The notes beneath the pieces were generated by a model. That model was not told the origin of the DNA. It did no database searches and was given only the letters and a program-made list of their open reading frames with translations. A program made the translations under genes and the position numbers. Positions 31,866 to 45,195 of a stretch of DNA of 64,000 bases are shown here, in pieces. This DNA is from Codonopsis lanceolata (taxonomy: Eukaryota > Streptophyta > Magnoliopsida > Asterales > Campanulaceae), in NCBI GenBank assembly GCA_013146195.2, contig CM028377.1, positions 170,045,824 through 170,109,823 of the forward strand, written 5' to 3'. Within the stretch, counting starts at the first letter, position 1. Each line of letters starts with the position of its first letter.

Positions 31866-32500
31866 TTCGGGTGAGATGGATAGGAAAGTGGTCCCAAGAG
31901 ATGATGGGAGACTTTTCATACCAACTGGGATGGAAAGAAGCCCCAGGATAACTCGATCCTTCCAAATTCTGTAAGCTGGTACGAGACAATTCCTGCAAGA
32001 GACTAATGGCGGATAGCCCCAGAAAGACTCGATTGAAGAGATTTTTTTTAAAGGAGTAGGAAATGATTATGCTTTAAAGAAAAAGGGACGACTTTAATGA
32101 ACGAAAAGAGAGCCATGATCCAGAGTTCACTTTATAACCAAGTATCACAAAATTGGCAGATTATGGACCCTATTGTACGCTGGAGATTTTTTTTTTCTCT
32201 CTCTCTCTCATTTTTCTCTTGGTTTTTTATTTTTTGTTGCTCAACCTTTTTCCTAGGCTGCCCTTTCGGGTTTTGGACCTACCGAGCCCTTATTTCTCCT
32301 TATTTATTTCTTTTTTGTTTTACTTTAATTTTTGCCTAGGTCGCCCGTTTGGGTTTTCGACCTACCGAGCTGAAGAGATAGATAAAATATTGGGGCCATT
32401 ATAACATATTATATTAGTACTACCTTGGCCTATGCATAGCATCGTTTAAGTTCGTCTAGGTTGGAGGGTTGAACAAGATCTTCCCTTTTACTGGTTGATG
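31866..32500. repeat. Ogre-type tail, with an 82-bp duplication
   Basis: CCTAGGCTGCCC with TTTCGGGTTTTGGACCTACCGAGC (from about 32255) is repeated about 82 bp later (from 32336) with few changes; the spacer is T-rich. The rest is unassigned. Confidence 0.55.
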
Positions 32501-34500
32501 AGGCATATTGCACCTCCTAACTGTATCTGTTTGACTATGTAGGGTCCCATTCATAGAGAATTCCATTTTTCCCGAGTGTCAACATAATTGGGGGACTTTC
32601 CTCGAAATACCAGGTAACCTATTGGTGGTTCACCTGCTGGGATATCTCTCAAAACGTTCATTGCTACTTCTGATGATTTTGGCATAACGAAATAAGCAAG
32701 GGTGGGGGGTGTATTGGTTTTCAATTTCCCTGGTCTGTATCTATTCATTTATATGGATCACCACCTCCACTATGGCATCGAAGTTTCCATAAGGGAGGTT
32801 CCTTGTACGTTAAAGGTAGATTGGCTGAAGATTCTTTATGAACATCCTGACTAGTTTAGTCAGATTGGGCCTGTCCAAAGTTTGGGCAACTTTCTCCTTC
32901 CAACGAGCTACGAAATCTGCGCAGGTTTTCTTTTCTCTTTGGGTGTATGACTTGAGCTCTCTCTTGTTCTCAGAGTTACTGTTGTCCTTGTACCTTTTCT
33001 GAAATTTATCTGTAATTTGGTCCTAAGTGTTTAGTGTGCTACTGTCTGTCTGCTAACATGAGCCATTATTTTGAAGCCCCTGCTAAGGTTAAGTGGAAAT
33101 TAGCAGTGATTGCTTCGAAGCTAGCACCCCCTTTGATTGCATTCCGGTGGCATAAGATCTTAAACGGGAGATGGGGCAACCAGTCCCCTCAAGTTTCTCC
33201 ATGTTGGGTATTTTGGACTTTTGCGGTAGAATGGCCGAAGGTTGCAGAGTTGATGATCGTGTGAAGAACTCTCTCTCTCTCTTTGAGCGTCATTTCTTTG
33301 AGATTCTCGGCATCTGTCTCTATTTTCAAGGTCGGAGATGTGTCGTATGCATTTACGGGATTTGCTGCAGCAAGGTTCATCCTTGTAGTTGGTCGAGGTA
33401 CTTGGTAAACATTGTGGGGGAGGTGCAATATTTTCAGCCCCCTGCTTGACAACCAAAATCGTTGAAACAGGAGATAGGTTATAACTGGTCCCTGTGGGTT
33501 ATAGCTTCTGGGATCTCTATGCGGGTTATTTTGGAGTGAGTTGGAGGTGGAGAATGGAAGGCTTTTTGTATACGAATATGTGTTACTAGTGTTTTGATGA
33601 GGGTAATTGAAGAATGTTGGTATAGGGATAAGGGTTGGTGTATTGGTATGGAGGGTTGGGGTTTGGGGGAACATTTGAGGTTTATGATTCATGGGGTCCC
33701 ATAGGAGAGGGGGTGTTTTCAATGTTTGGTCTCAAGCCTTACATGAGATTTGTCATCTGGCTTATAATGTGATCGGCTTATATGCTCAAATTTTGGCCTA
33801 ACTACTGTTGTATATCAACAGTGGGAGCGTATCTCGGAGCCCATGCATGTGTACTCATAGAAGTTTGTTCATTCTTGGTAGTCTTTTTACCTGAATCTGT
33901 GTCTGAATTGATCTCTGTACTTTCTGAACTAATCGTGTGCTTGTATCCCTGATCACACGACCAATTTCATTTATTCCTTTTGGGTTTCCAGCTTTGGATG
34001 AGAGTTGTTATCTGGTCCTTTAAGTGAATCTGCTTGTGAGCCCAAATTGCTGTCTAACTACTATGGCATATCATGAGTAGATACGTATCTCGGAGCCCCT
34101 GTATCTGTACCCATAGACGTCTGTTCATTACTAGCAGCCTTTCTACTCGAATCTATATTTTTCGGACTGATCCTTGTACTTTATGAACTGATCTTTGTAC
34201 TTTAAACGATCAGTGTTATTTCTTTCTTCAGGTCAAAGGGATTGTCATTCTCAGTGGATATATGGGTGAAACAACCCCGATTTCAGGGAGCTGGCTTATG
34301 GGGATGGCGAAGACATTTGAGGTCTTTGATTTTTGGACGGGGTCCTGGTATGTGGTGGATTTGTTTAGGTATTTGGGAGGGTTTTGGTTTATGGTGGGAA
34401 GCCCCTAGTGTGCCATTTGACAGCTCGGCCATACTAGGTCGAAGGTAAACCTGGTCAGGACAACTTGCTTGCGCTCTCACACTCATATGTTTAATGATTT
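32501..34500 (-). pseudogene. Gypsy gag relic of the Ogre-type element
   Basis: Minus-strand coding-like pieces include 34486-34283, 33722-33189 and 32748-32551. The middle one contains a Thr/Pro-rich region and then TTRMNLAAANPVNAYDTSP. Frames between about 33200 and 32550 carry further Gag-like sequence broken by stops. A roughly 250-bp segment is duplicated (about 33755-33960 and 34010-34215, sharing CGTATCTCGGAGCCC and CTTTCT..CTGATC). Position 1.4 kb downstream of the primer site fits Gag of a Tat/Ogre element, but no diagnostic zinc knuckle, protease, RT or integrase was found, so this is the weakest family call in the region. Confidence 0.45.
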
Positions 34501-35686
34501 ACAGGTCCATACTTTTCATGTGATTCATCATCAACTCGTGTTGATTTAGGTGATTCGATTCATCATTCTTGAGAAGATTGATAATTTAGGGATACTTGGT
34601 GATAGGTGGTGTTCCTAGATCGGAAAAGAGACTTTACAAGCTAACTAGAAAGGAGAGGCAAAAATTTACTTGACACAAACATATATGTGAACACTCTTAG
34701 TAACCTCAATTTGATGAATCGCCTAGTTCATCGAAAGGGTCCACGGACCTATTTGTAGAGATGTTAAGGGGTAGGTTAAAAAGACGACCTTCCTGACGGT
34801 CTTCCTTATTGCTGAGAAATTCTCCCCTTCCTTGCATCGGATCCTGGTAGGCTTTTAGCCTTTTGACTAAAGACTTTTACAAAGTTATGCAATAGAGGGC
34901 CTTATTGACTAGCGATCATGTAAGGTTAGCCAAACTTTATTTCATCATCATCAGATTCCTTTCCCAGGATGTGTGCAAGGTTTCATCCTTGCTTCCATTG
35001 TTGATCATTTTGCTTGAACACGGGTCTTGTCTGGCTTGTCTGGTTTTCCTGGATCTTCTTTCTTTCCTGGTTCCTTATCGGTCTTTTTTATTTATTTTTT
35101 TTTATTTTTTTAAGTGGTAAACATCGACATTTTGAAGTAGAACTTACTGAAGATGTGTTTGTAGTCGAGAACGAATGATGCACTTAATCGACTAGGGATG
35201 TATTTATGTGGGGTTAAGAGTGGTGGTTATATTCACAGTAAGGAGTGTCCTAAAAGGGCATACATGCAGTATGCTTAAAATTTGATAATCTCTATGTGCG
35301 TGCACGTGTGTGAGTTATCTACATTAAAAGGAATCTTTCAAGGGTTGTAAACTAAACATGCAATGTATTGTGCTATATTACTGATGTAAGCCAAGCTTTT
35401 TTTTTTTTTTTTTGGATTAATTTTTGGCTTGATGCAAAAGGGCTAGTGGCAGCAAAGAAAAGTAATACAAAAAAAAAATTCCAATGCATATACACAAGTC
35501 AATCATGCATTTGCAATATCTATATAAAAGACAAATCTAGACTGTGCATGTATGTAAGCATGTCATGTGTTACAAATGTTTCACATCCCACACAGATTAT
35601 TGACAATAATAAATAAAACACATATTTGCAATAATAATATATAACAGAGAAGCACATTTGCAATATGTATGAAAGAAAGCGCACAT

Positions 35687-35740
<54 letters not shown>

Positions 35741-35855
35741 AGCAAAAATTTAAACTATGCATGTATGCAAGCATGTTATGTGTATATAATCAAATTAGCA
35801 AATCTTAAAAAACTGAGTCTAGCCCTCTTTCTGTTTTTTTTTTTAAACAAAGTGT
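34501..35855 (-). other. 5' leader of the Ogre-type element, with (TA)n at 35694-35738
   Basis: Non-coding stretch between primer site and gag relic. It contains a TA microsatellite (35694-35738), T/A runs and no conserved frame. A long leader is usual for Ogre-type elements. Confidence 0.4.
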
Positions 35856-35872
35856 CCCCAGTAGAGTCGCCA
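35856..35872 (-). promoter_or_regulatory. tRNA-Arg-type primer binding site
   Basis: The plus strand reads CCCCAGTAGAGTCGCCA. The minus strand TGGCGACTCTACTGGGG is the primer site class reported for Ogre-type elements, one base from the LTR end. Confidence 0.75.
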
Positions 35873-35873
35873 C

Positions 35874-37305
<1,432 letters not shown>

Positions 37306-37626
37306 ATAATAGATACATCTTCTCTCATAGGATTTTTAATAATGATTTACACTCTCTAAACGGTTTGCTTTCATATTTTAAGTTCTTACAATCTCTTAAT
37401 CTGGTAGAAGTTTCGTTCTGAGGCATCTTCTACACGTGTTTTACTCATAGACATAAATTACAGCTTTGTGTCATTCTGTTTGACTAGTTTATTTATTGTT
37501 TTAATTTATTCCGTTGCTACTTGTCTCAATCATAAATGAGATGATACATTATTGGATGCATCATCAATGACTGTGTTAGTGTCGTTTTAGTAAAGTTTAT
37601 GAATCCTAGCTAGAAATAGCATCTCA
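37306..37626 (+). repeat. Copia-1 first LTR, right part
   Basis: Co-linear with 48900-49244 (shared blocks include CTAAACGGTTT, TGTCATTCTGTTTGACTAG and TAGCATCTCA). It ends ...ATCTCA two bases before the primer site. Together with 18605-19178 it makes one LTR split by about 18 kb of inserted DNA; about 55 bp at the junction are missing. Contains the palindrome GATGCATC at 37555-37562. Confidence 0.7.
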
Positions 37627-37628
37627 AT

Positions 37629-37641
37629 TGGTATCAAAGCC
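37629..37641 (+). promoter_or_regulatory. Copia-1 tRNA-Met primer binding site
   Basis: TGGTATCAAAGCC differs from the standard tRNA-Met site by one base (A for G). It lies two bases after the LTR end and 39 bp before the gag ATG. Confidence 0.85.
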
Positions 37642-37680
37642 TACACTTAACCTTACTAAGTGATGATCTTGTTGTAGCCA

Positions 37681-38800
37681 TGATGGATTCTCAAAGTGTT
37701 TCGGTTTTTCGACCTTTTAATCTTGATGAGTTTAATTATTCGATTTGGAATTATAAGATGCTAGCCTACATCAAATCCATTGATGAGCAAGCCTGCACCA
37801 AAATTTTTGATTATATTTCGTGTAGCACTTGTACTAGATATGGTCAAGAAAATTTTCATTGTGCCAACTCGTTACGCAAAAAGACGGATTGAATTTTGTC
37901 TCCACTATCATTGATAGTGATGGAGAAGAAGATGTAGGAGATCTGTTTACTTTTTCTGTTTTTGAAGAGACAAATGCTCTTCATGAAAATCCTGATCGGA
38001 TTTACTTTGATGAGGCTGTCAATAATGCTTCATCGACTGCCTCATCGGCTGACAGCTTGTTGGATCAATGTTGTTTTAACTCCTTAATAGTTGAGCACAC
38101 TGAAAATGTTAAGTATGATGAATCTGATTATGAGGATACTGAGGAGTAAAAGGCTTTATATGCTAATTGGCAAAATAGGTGCGCCAAAATAAAAATTATG
38201 GATAAACAAATTCATTTTCTCTTAAATAAGAATGATGAACATAAAGTATCCATAGTTAGATTGGAAACCTTGCTCACCAAAAAGGATGTTGAGATTGAAA
38301 AATTAAGATTTGAGCTTGAAAAGGCTAATGAGACTTTGTCCAAATGGAATAGAGATAAGACCAAGCTTGATGAAGCTTTGAGTGTTGGTCAAAAGTGTAC
38401 TACTGGGCTGAGTTTCAAACCTATAGTTTTTATCAAAGAAGTAGGGAGACTTTCATGTTCTTCTCAAAAACTAAATGTGTTTGTGAAAAATTTTAAACAT
38501 AGGAAGAGGAAGTATGTGTGTCATTATTGATATGACACAGGTCATATCAGACCATTTTGTCACAAAAGAAAGACTGATCTTGCTAAGAATTCGATTGGAA
38601 ACCAAAAAATGTTTACTACCCAGAATAGGATGAAGTACCCAATGAAGCATCATACGGAACATCATCAAGAACCTCATCAAGAATATCATCCGCCAAAACA
38701 AACAAAACCTCATGTGCAGAAGTTTTCCATAACCATGTGAGTTCCAAAAGCTCATATAAACTGTCAAGTTACTTTTATATCTTTCAAATCTCATGTCATA
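37681..38800 (+). pseudogene. Copia-1 gag, broken
   Basis: Starts with Met-Met-Asp and the copia Gag N-terminal pattern RPFNLDEFNYSIWNYKM. The frame stops after 70 codons and picks up again downstream: 37859-38149 with an acidic, Ser-rich stretch (NNASSTASSADS), then 38198-38530 with a coiled-coil-like region (about residues 10-60, heptads of Leu/Val/Ile). A zinc knuckle follows at about 38517-38560 but its second Cys codon is TGA. Most of the central Gag domain between residues 40 and 70 of the usual protein is missing. Gag would form the particle. This copy is dead. Confidence 0.75.
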
Positions 38801-39100
38801 GGTACTTGGTATTTCGATAATGGATGCTCTCGCCACATGACAGGTACTAGCGAAAACTTGACAGACTACACAATTTGCAATAGAGGTAGCGTCACTTATA
38901 GCGGACGTGAAAAAGGTAGGATCATTGGAAAATATACATTTAGTGTTGATGGTTTGCCAAAGCTCAACAACGTATATCACGTTGAAGGGCTTAAAGCAAA
39001 TTTGATTAGCATTAGCCAATTGTGTGATGACAATCTTTAGGTAAAGTTTGATAAAAATCTTGTGAGCTATATGATGTATGTAACAAGTGTATTCTTGCAG
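38801..39100 (+). pseudogene. Copia-1 protease, mutated active site
   Basis: GTWYFDNGCSRHMTG aligns with the copia protease motif DSGCSRHMTG, but the Ser of the DSG triad is Asn. The frame continues through GLPKLNNVYHVEGLKANLI to a stop at about 39040. Sequence beyond moves to other frames. Confidence 0.75.
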
Positions 39101-39126
39101 GTACAAGGTCATCGGATAATTGTTAC

Positions 39127-39554
39127 ATGGTTAATTATGTCAATACTTGTCAAAATGCTAATATTGATGAAACTGAATTATGGCATCAAAAGTTAGGACT
39201 TGTTAGTTATCGCAAACTTGATGAACATGTGAGATATGAGGCTGTGAGGGATTTGCCCCATTTGAACACTAAGAATGTTAGTGTGTGTGGACCTTGCCAA
39301 AAGGGAAAACAAACAAGAGTTTCACACCCTAGAATTCAACATTGTTCCTCCACTAGATGTCTTGAGATGATTCATACCAAGCTCCTATCGAAGTGGAAAA
39401 TCTAGGAAGAAAGAAATATTCTTTTGTGTATGTGGATGGTTTTTCTAGATATACATGAGTATTTTTTTTGAGAGAAAAATCTGATACTTTTAAGGCTTTT
39501 AATGTTTGGTACCGTAGTGTTATGAACTTGTATAGTCTAAAAAAAAAGATCAAG
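39127..39554 (+). pseudogene. Copia-1 GAG-pre-integrase and integrase N-terminus
   Basis: ELWHQKLGL...CGPCQKGKQ is the HHCC zinc-binding region of copia integrase; the second His of the usual LGH is Leu. The frame reaches CLEMIHT, the first catalytic-core strand, but then stops at about 39405; the usual Asp after HT is replaced. Homology continues in another frame to 39554, where a TIR element interrupts it. Confidence 0.75.
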
Positions 39555-40437
39555 GTTTTAAAAGTCGCTAGGCGGGCATTAGGCGCGATACCAATGCCTA
39601 GCGCCTAGGGAACTAGTCGAAGCCTAGAAATTAAGGCATAATTACCGTAGTCATTATTTTTTTTAGTGTAAATTTCAAATATACATCAAACACTGATTGC
39701 AAATTTGAAATTTTGTTAAATTCTTATTTTTGACATATCGTCAAGCACATTGACTATGATGCGTAAATTTGTAAAATCGACTAAAATTGAAAAATATACA
39801 AAAAATAATAATAAGAACTTTGAATTTAGTGATTATTTGTAAGTTTATAAACATAAAGGACCATACATGTATTGTACCATTCTCCCCAACTTTCCTCACC
39901 TTACCCGGGTCTAACCGATAAATTAATTAAAGTTGAGAAACAAATGTGTTGGGCCCAAAAAAATAATAAACTAATTAGGGTATTACAAGTCAGCAACATT
40001 GATCCTTATTTATAAAATTTGAAAACTAGATTTTCTTTTCCCTTACTCCACTACTTTAGCCGTCACCCCTCTTAGAGTCTCAAATTCCCCCTTCTCCTTC
40101 TCCAACGAAATTACTCTACGATGAGGTGGTAAGATTTTTTTTTTCCTTTCCTTCTCTCTCCTTCTCAATTTTCTTTTCTTTTCTTCTTTCTCCTCTCCCC
40201 TGTTCCAGCTTCGGTTCTCTTTTTTTTTCTTTTTCTCGTTTCATCCCTCTTCAATAACGCCATCCAATCCCAAAGATTTTCAAAAATTCAATTCAGCGGA
40301 CCTTGGCATAGTCGGTGCCTAAGACGACTAGCCGGCGCCAAGGGCAACTAGTCAAATGATTTTTCCCCAAGTGATTTTTTTGGTCGATTTGGACTAAATC
40401 ACGGTGTTTGAGTGCCGCCTAGGCCGATTTTTAGAAC
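39555..40437. mobile_element. TIR element (family GTTYTAAAA) inserted in copia-1 integrase
   Basis: Ends GTTTTAAAAGTCGCTAGGCG and the reverse complement of CGCCTAGGCCGATTTTTAGAAC form imperfect 23-bp terminal inverted repeats. CTAGGCGC-type motifs recur inside both ends. A second family member lies at 61501-61991. The insertion point is fixed because integrase sequence resumes at 40441 with RIRSYH. Flanks share a TCAA core but no clean TSD. No transposase frame is present. Superfamily undetermined. Confidence 0.65.
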
Positions 40438-40440
40438 ATT

Positions 40441-41518
40441 CAAAAGGATTAGATCATATCATGACATGAAATATGAAAATGCCTCATTTTCCAATTATTA
40501 CGATTTAAGGGGAGTACTCATTAGTATTCCGCTCCCAATACTCCAAAATCAAATGGAGTGACAATGAGAAAGAATCGCACACATCAATAAATGGCACATG
40601 CCTTGTTGAGTTCAAAAAATCTGTCAAAACGTTTTTGGGTTGAAGCCATAAACACTTCTTGTCACGTTGGTAACCGTGTCTACTTGAGATCGGGTTGCAC
40701 CATTGCCTTATACGAGTTGAATGATAGAAAATCAAATGTGAAACATTTTCATGTGTTTGGGTGTGTGTGCTATTTTTTGAATGATAGGGATCATTTTTCA
40801 ATGTTTGATTCCAAAAGTAACAAGTGTGTGTTCATGGGATATTCTTCTAATAGTCATACATATAGAGTTTTTAATCTTAGAACAAAGACTATTATGGAAT
40901 CCATGAATATTATTTTTTATGACCTGATTGATCTTGGCCACAAATTTTTTGAAGATGATCTTACAGGTTTGCTTGAAGAGAGTTTCTCAACACCATTTAC
41001 TGAAATTCTAAAGCTTGAAACTTCATAACCTATTCCTGAATGAGAATTGAAAAATCCAGAATTTGTAGAAAACCCAAGTACAGATGATACTGTACACCCG
41101 ATGATGCATCATTAGGTACATCATCAGCCCCAGCAGTTCAGGAAATTTACTCTGAAACATAATCTTAACTTGAAACTGCTACCGATCGTAGAAGAGACAT
41201 TCCTAGCAAAATTCATAATGTCCATCCCACATCTCATGTTATTGGTAGTATTCATGATAGGAGAACAACAAGGAAGAAAGATGTTGCTCCAGATGTTGGA
41301 ACATCAGTTGGCACATCTGAAGTTGTTTTTGAAACAGATTCAACACTTGAGCAAACTAAATTAAATGACAGGGAGGTGGTTAATGATCGACTCAGGGATA
41401 TCCCCAGTAAGATTCAAAAGAATCATCCACTCTCCCAAGTCATTGGAGATGTAAATGATGGAATGCTAACAAGGAGAACAGATAGGGTAAACTACCGAGA
41501 AAAGGTGGGATTAACATG
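40441..41518 (+). pseudogene. Copia-1 integrase C-terminus and integrase-RT linker
   Basis: Resumes with RIRSYHDMKYEN, where the second catalytic Asp reads Tyr. The frame 40591-41028 then gives the integrase C-terminal part (SKNLSKRFWVEA, FHVFGCVCYFLNDRDH, NKCVFMGYSSNS, TIMESMNIIFYD). The linker to RT follows with a stop at 41028, a DDASLGTSSAPA-type segment at 41098-41140 and IPSKIQKNHPLSQVIGDV in 41376-41518. An Athila-type insertion cuts the reading at 41518; sequence resumes at 44492. Confidence 0.75.
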
Positions 41519-42573
41519 TGATGAGCCCAAGATTTCTGCGAATTATCCTTCGAATTTCCTTTTATATTGTGCTATTTTGAGTTAGTTATGCTTTGGAAAT
41601 ATTATTATTTGTGTATTTGCACTCTAATGTAGGTTTCCACGGTTTAATCGAGCATTCATAGTAATTAGCATGAAGTTCGAGGCAATTTCAAGCTTTAAAA
41701 GTGAGTTGCAAGTTTCCAAGGCCTGGGCAAAAAAGGACCCATGGCGCACACTCTAGGAAGTCAGGGGCACCGGAGTAAGTCTTAAAACACAAAGGGAGGA
41801 CGGCTCTAACTTCCAAACTTTCTCATTTTTTGTTGTTGATCTCCTAGGTTGTCCACGTCACCCGCCCCTTCAAATCTGCTGGACCCGCGTGTTATCATGT
41901 GGATCTATCGATCCAGATCTGGCCCACTTTGCTCCATGACTGGCCCATCTTCCATTTTCCAGCCCATTTCTTCTCATTGCCTTACCCATTTCTCACATGG
42001 GTGACCCGCGTGTCACCACCTAGGTTTACCCATCCTCAGCCGAACCCAAACTCCCTTTTCTTCTCCATTTAGCCCCCAATCCTCATCTCATTTCCCTATT
42101 CTACCCCTTGTCCTATTGGAGACTTCTCACTAGGGGTGTAAGTGGTTCGATTCAATTCGGTTTGGGCCAAAACAGCAAATCGAACCACCCCTATCGATCC
42201 CAAAAATTCACAAACCGAATCGAACCGTGCGAAGTCTGGGACCGAACTGAACTGAATCACTCAACTCGATTCGATTTGGTTCGATTTTATGGTTTCAAAT
42301 AAGTTTTTTAATCAACTTATACAAATAAAAAAATAACATACTCACACTTCTAATTAAAGACAGTCGTTTTTCAAACAAGCCTAATAAACTAGAAGTAGCA
42401 TCACCAATAAACCAACAAGGATTTTAATGTTTAGCGTTTACTCTCTTCACAATTTCCTTGCAAATTACAAGTTATAAATAAAAACAAATGAAAACGTGGA
42501 TAAAACAAACAAATAATAAAGTTAGAAAATAGAAATATCAAAAAATAAATATTATTTATGTATAGTATTAGTG

Positions 42574-42627
<54 letters not shown>

Positions 42628-44486
42628 TGGTTCAATTCGGTTTGACATCGAATATCTCAAACTGAACCACTCGTTTTTTATTTTTTCAAACAAAAAACGA
42701 ACCGTTTGAGTTAAAAACCGAACCAAACCGTCCATTTCGATTCGATTCATTGATTTGGTGCGGACTTACACCCCTACTCCTCAACCTTCATTTTTAATAT
42801 CCAAGTCGGCCCTGTTTCAAAACAAAGCCCCCATTTCGGGTTGTAAGTCCTAAATGGGGGTAGCAACCCCATTCACCCAATTTCTCCCAAAATCCTTGAA
42901 ACTTGATCACTTTTGAAGGTTTGGAGCATCATTTCAATAGCCAAAAAAGCCTTTGCAAATGATTTTAACCTTGGATATCAACATTGATGGGTCTAATTCT
43001 TCCTATCTCTATTTTATGAAATTTGTTGTATTTTTTAGGGTTGAATATATTGTAATTGTTGAATGGTTTTGTGTTTAATTTATTTACGGAATGCAATTAT
43101 TTTTCTGTCAATTGTAGTGATTTAATTTAATCTCTCTCTCTCTCTCTCTTTGTTTAGAATACTTTCATGCTTGGTTATTATTTTGTGAACTTAATGGTTT
43201 TAATTGATTGACCATTAAGTAAATTATTTTAGAAATATTTAGGATCCACGATAGCTACCTTTATATTTCGGACCAATCAATTTAATAGTTGGTGTTTTGT
43301 GACACTCACCGATAGCCAATCAGCTACCGACATGATTAGTAAAAAAATAGAGAGAATATCTTTTTGCGAAGTATTACTCATAGGTTTGGTTATTATTATG
43401 TGTTCTTAATGCTTTTAATAGTTTAATCAACCGTTAGATGATCACCATAATTATAAGTTTAGATGAGAGAGCTCGTCCTATTAATTCCAAAAAATCACAA
43501 TAATTGTTTGCGTTACGTGAGACCGATAGGAGATTGTGCGTAGATATTCATTGGGTGGTTGTTTTGACATACAACTATTTTCTCTTATGTTATAAGTTGC
43601 GAGAGCCCGTAGTTAGGAGTTGTAACTAGATTTACTATAAGATGCGAGAGCTCGTAGTGAATATTATAGTGCACTCCTAAGACATGAGTTATAAGACTAC
43701 CAAGACATGATTTAGAGAAAAACAAAAAGATGATTATAATTAGACTCCGACTGAATTAGAAATATTGCACTCCTATATTTTTAATCTTGATTTGTTGTTG
43801 TCAAACCACTTCTGCGTTAATGTAGATTTAATTGATTTCTTAATTGTTTATATTTTTAGTTTTCAATTTATTTTTTTCGCTCAAATATAATTAGTTAGTC
43901 CAATTTTGGTATTTAGTTAGAGTTAGAAATACGTACATTCTCTGTGAGATCGATAACTCGTACTTATGTACACTTTATTACTTGATACGACAGAATATTT
44001 TTGCCCGAGTTGCGTTTTTGCGCACATCAGGTTTTTTGCGCCGCTGTCGGGGAATAGTTTAATGTTTGCTCCTATATGCTAATATCGATACCAAGCAAAG
44101 TTGATTGTAATTTGCGCATGTTTTTTTTTTACTTAGTTTATTTGCTTTTATATTTATACATTTTGTATGTTGAGTCATTTTTTAAGCCCTCCCGAGTTTG
44201 TGGGTTTGTAGGGAGGTGTATATAGTGTCCCCACAGAATTTTTTTTTTATTTTTTTATTCCATAATTTCTTTCCTACTCATTTCTCTTTTGAGCTTGATT
44301 TGATGTTAGCGCTTTCATAGTAGAGGTTGCTTGTGGAGATTTTTGGAGTGGATTATTTTCGGTTCAGCCTCCTTAAGAAATCAACTATGAGGGAGTTTTC
44401 TTTCCTTCCCTTCTTCTTTTACTTTAAATTTAGGAGTATGGTTTGGTTGTTAAATTTCAAAAATTCTGAAAATCTTGGGCTCATCA
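41519..44486 (+). mobile_element. Aberrant Athila-type element: 5' LTR plus partial interior, inverted 17-bp end, TSD ACATG
   Basis: A diverged relative of the element at 20883-27214, in plus orientation. It has a 5' LTR at 41519-44029 (TGATGAGC... to ...GCGCACATCA, including a nested hAT MITE), a tRNA-Asp-type primer site at 44036-44052 with a few mismatches, and 430 bp of interior matching the region downstream of the 307-aa gene of its relative. There is no 3' LTR. Instead the element ends AAATCTTGGGCTCATCA (44470-44486), the exact reverse complement of its first 17 bases (41519-41535). The TSD ACATG is perfect (41514-41518 and 44487-44491), and the copia-1 frame reads across the empty site, so this form was inserted as such. 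Confidence 0.8.
42131..42776. mobile_element. hAT-type MITE with TAGGGGTGTAAGT ends
   Basis: The 13-bp terminal inverted repeats TAGGGGTGTAAGT / ACTTACACCCCTA are perfect. Subterminal GGTTCGATTCAATTCGGTTT-like blocks recur in inverted order at the right side. The flanks CTTCTCAC and CTCCTCAA agree at 6 of 8 positions, consistent with a worn 8-bp hAT TSD. A (TA)n run lies at 42577-42625. No ORF. It is nested in the Athila-type LTR. Confidence 0.75.
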
Positions 44487-44491
44487 ACATG

Positions 44492-44830
44492 CTTGTTTGT
44501 CCAATACACAAAGGTAAGTAACTGTTGTTTTATCTCCAATATTGAGCATAAAATTGTGGTTGAGACTTTAAAAGATGAACCGTTGAAAAATACCATACGA
44601 AAGCAACGTGATCAATTTTTGCTTATGAAGACAATTGTGAAAAATTATGTATGGTATTTGGTTCCTTGATCCAATATCGGCAATGTTTTTGGAACATGTA
44701 TTTCCAAAAATAAGTTATATGAGTTGGAAAATTTAACGTGTGATGAGATGTTCATCTCTCAAGACAAGTTTGCCCATAACTTGATGAAGAAATTCAGTCT
44801 TGAGAGTGTTTTACATTTGAAAACCCAAAT
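44492..44830 (+). pseudogene. Copia-1 reverse transcriptase, internally deleted
   Basis: Reads CCFISNIEHKIVVETLKDE and YVWYLVP, the N-terminal RT blocks (the intact form is in copia-2). It then passes directly from CISKNKLYELENL to MFISQDKFAHNLMKKF, a block that normally lies about 170 residues later. The palm with the YVDD box is therefore deleted. RNase H is not found before the tail. Confidence 0.75.
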
Positions 44831-45195
44831 CGGGTCATCCATTGCCTCATCCACCCCTGTTGATTTTTCCCCACTTCCAGACTCCGCCATTGATGTCGCT
44901 GATCTCTGAAGGAATGGTTGGATGTTTATGCTGTTGCCTCTTCTTCTCAAAGAAAGGGAGTAGATGAAGGGGGAGATAACGCTACTGATGATACTTCATC
45001 AGATGCCATGGATGAAAATACTTCATCAGATTCCATAGATGAAGAGGGAGACGCCGATGCTCCAACAGCTTGAAGTTTATTAGTGGTTGATTAATAGAAT
45101 TTGTATTGGTTTATTAATTGACATATTCAGGGAGTTATTCACAAGTGCTCTTGGTATTTTTCTTTAACCAGAAAGGTAACAACAAATGGGGAAAT
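44831..45195 (+). pseudogene. Copia-1 3' tail and polypurine tract
   Basis: STPVDFSPLPDSAIDVADL and stop, then DTSSD-type acidic repeats (44985-45050) and purine tracts (AAAGAAAGGGAG near 44948, AAGGGGGAGA near 44968, AAATGGGGAAAT directly before the LTR). Co-linear with 18240-18603. Confidence 0.65.

Noticed and set aside
31493..31998. Overlapping frames on both strands with repeated peptides such as VYMKITCLSLKD
   Set aside because: They arise from the 66-bp tandem repeat and have no independent coding signal.
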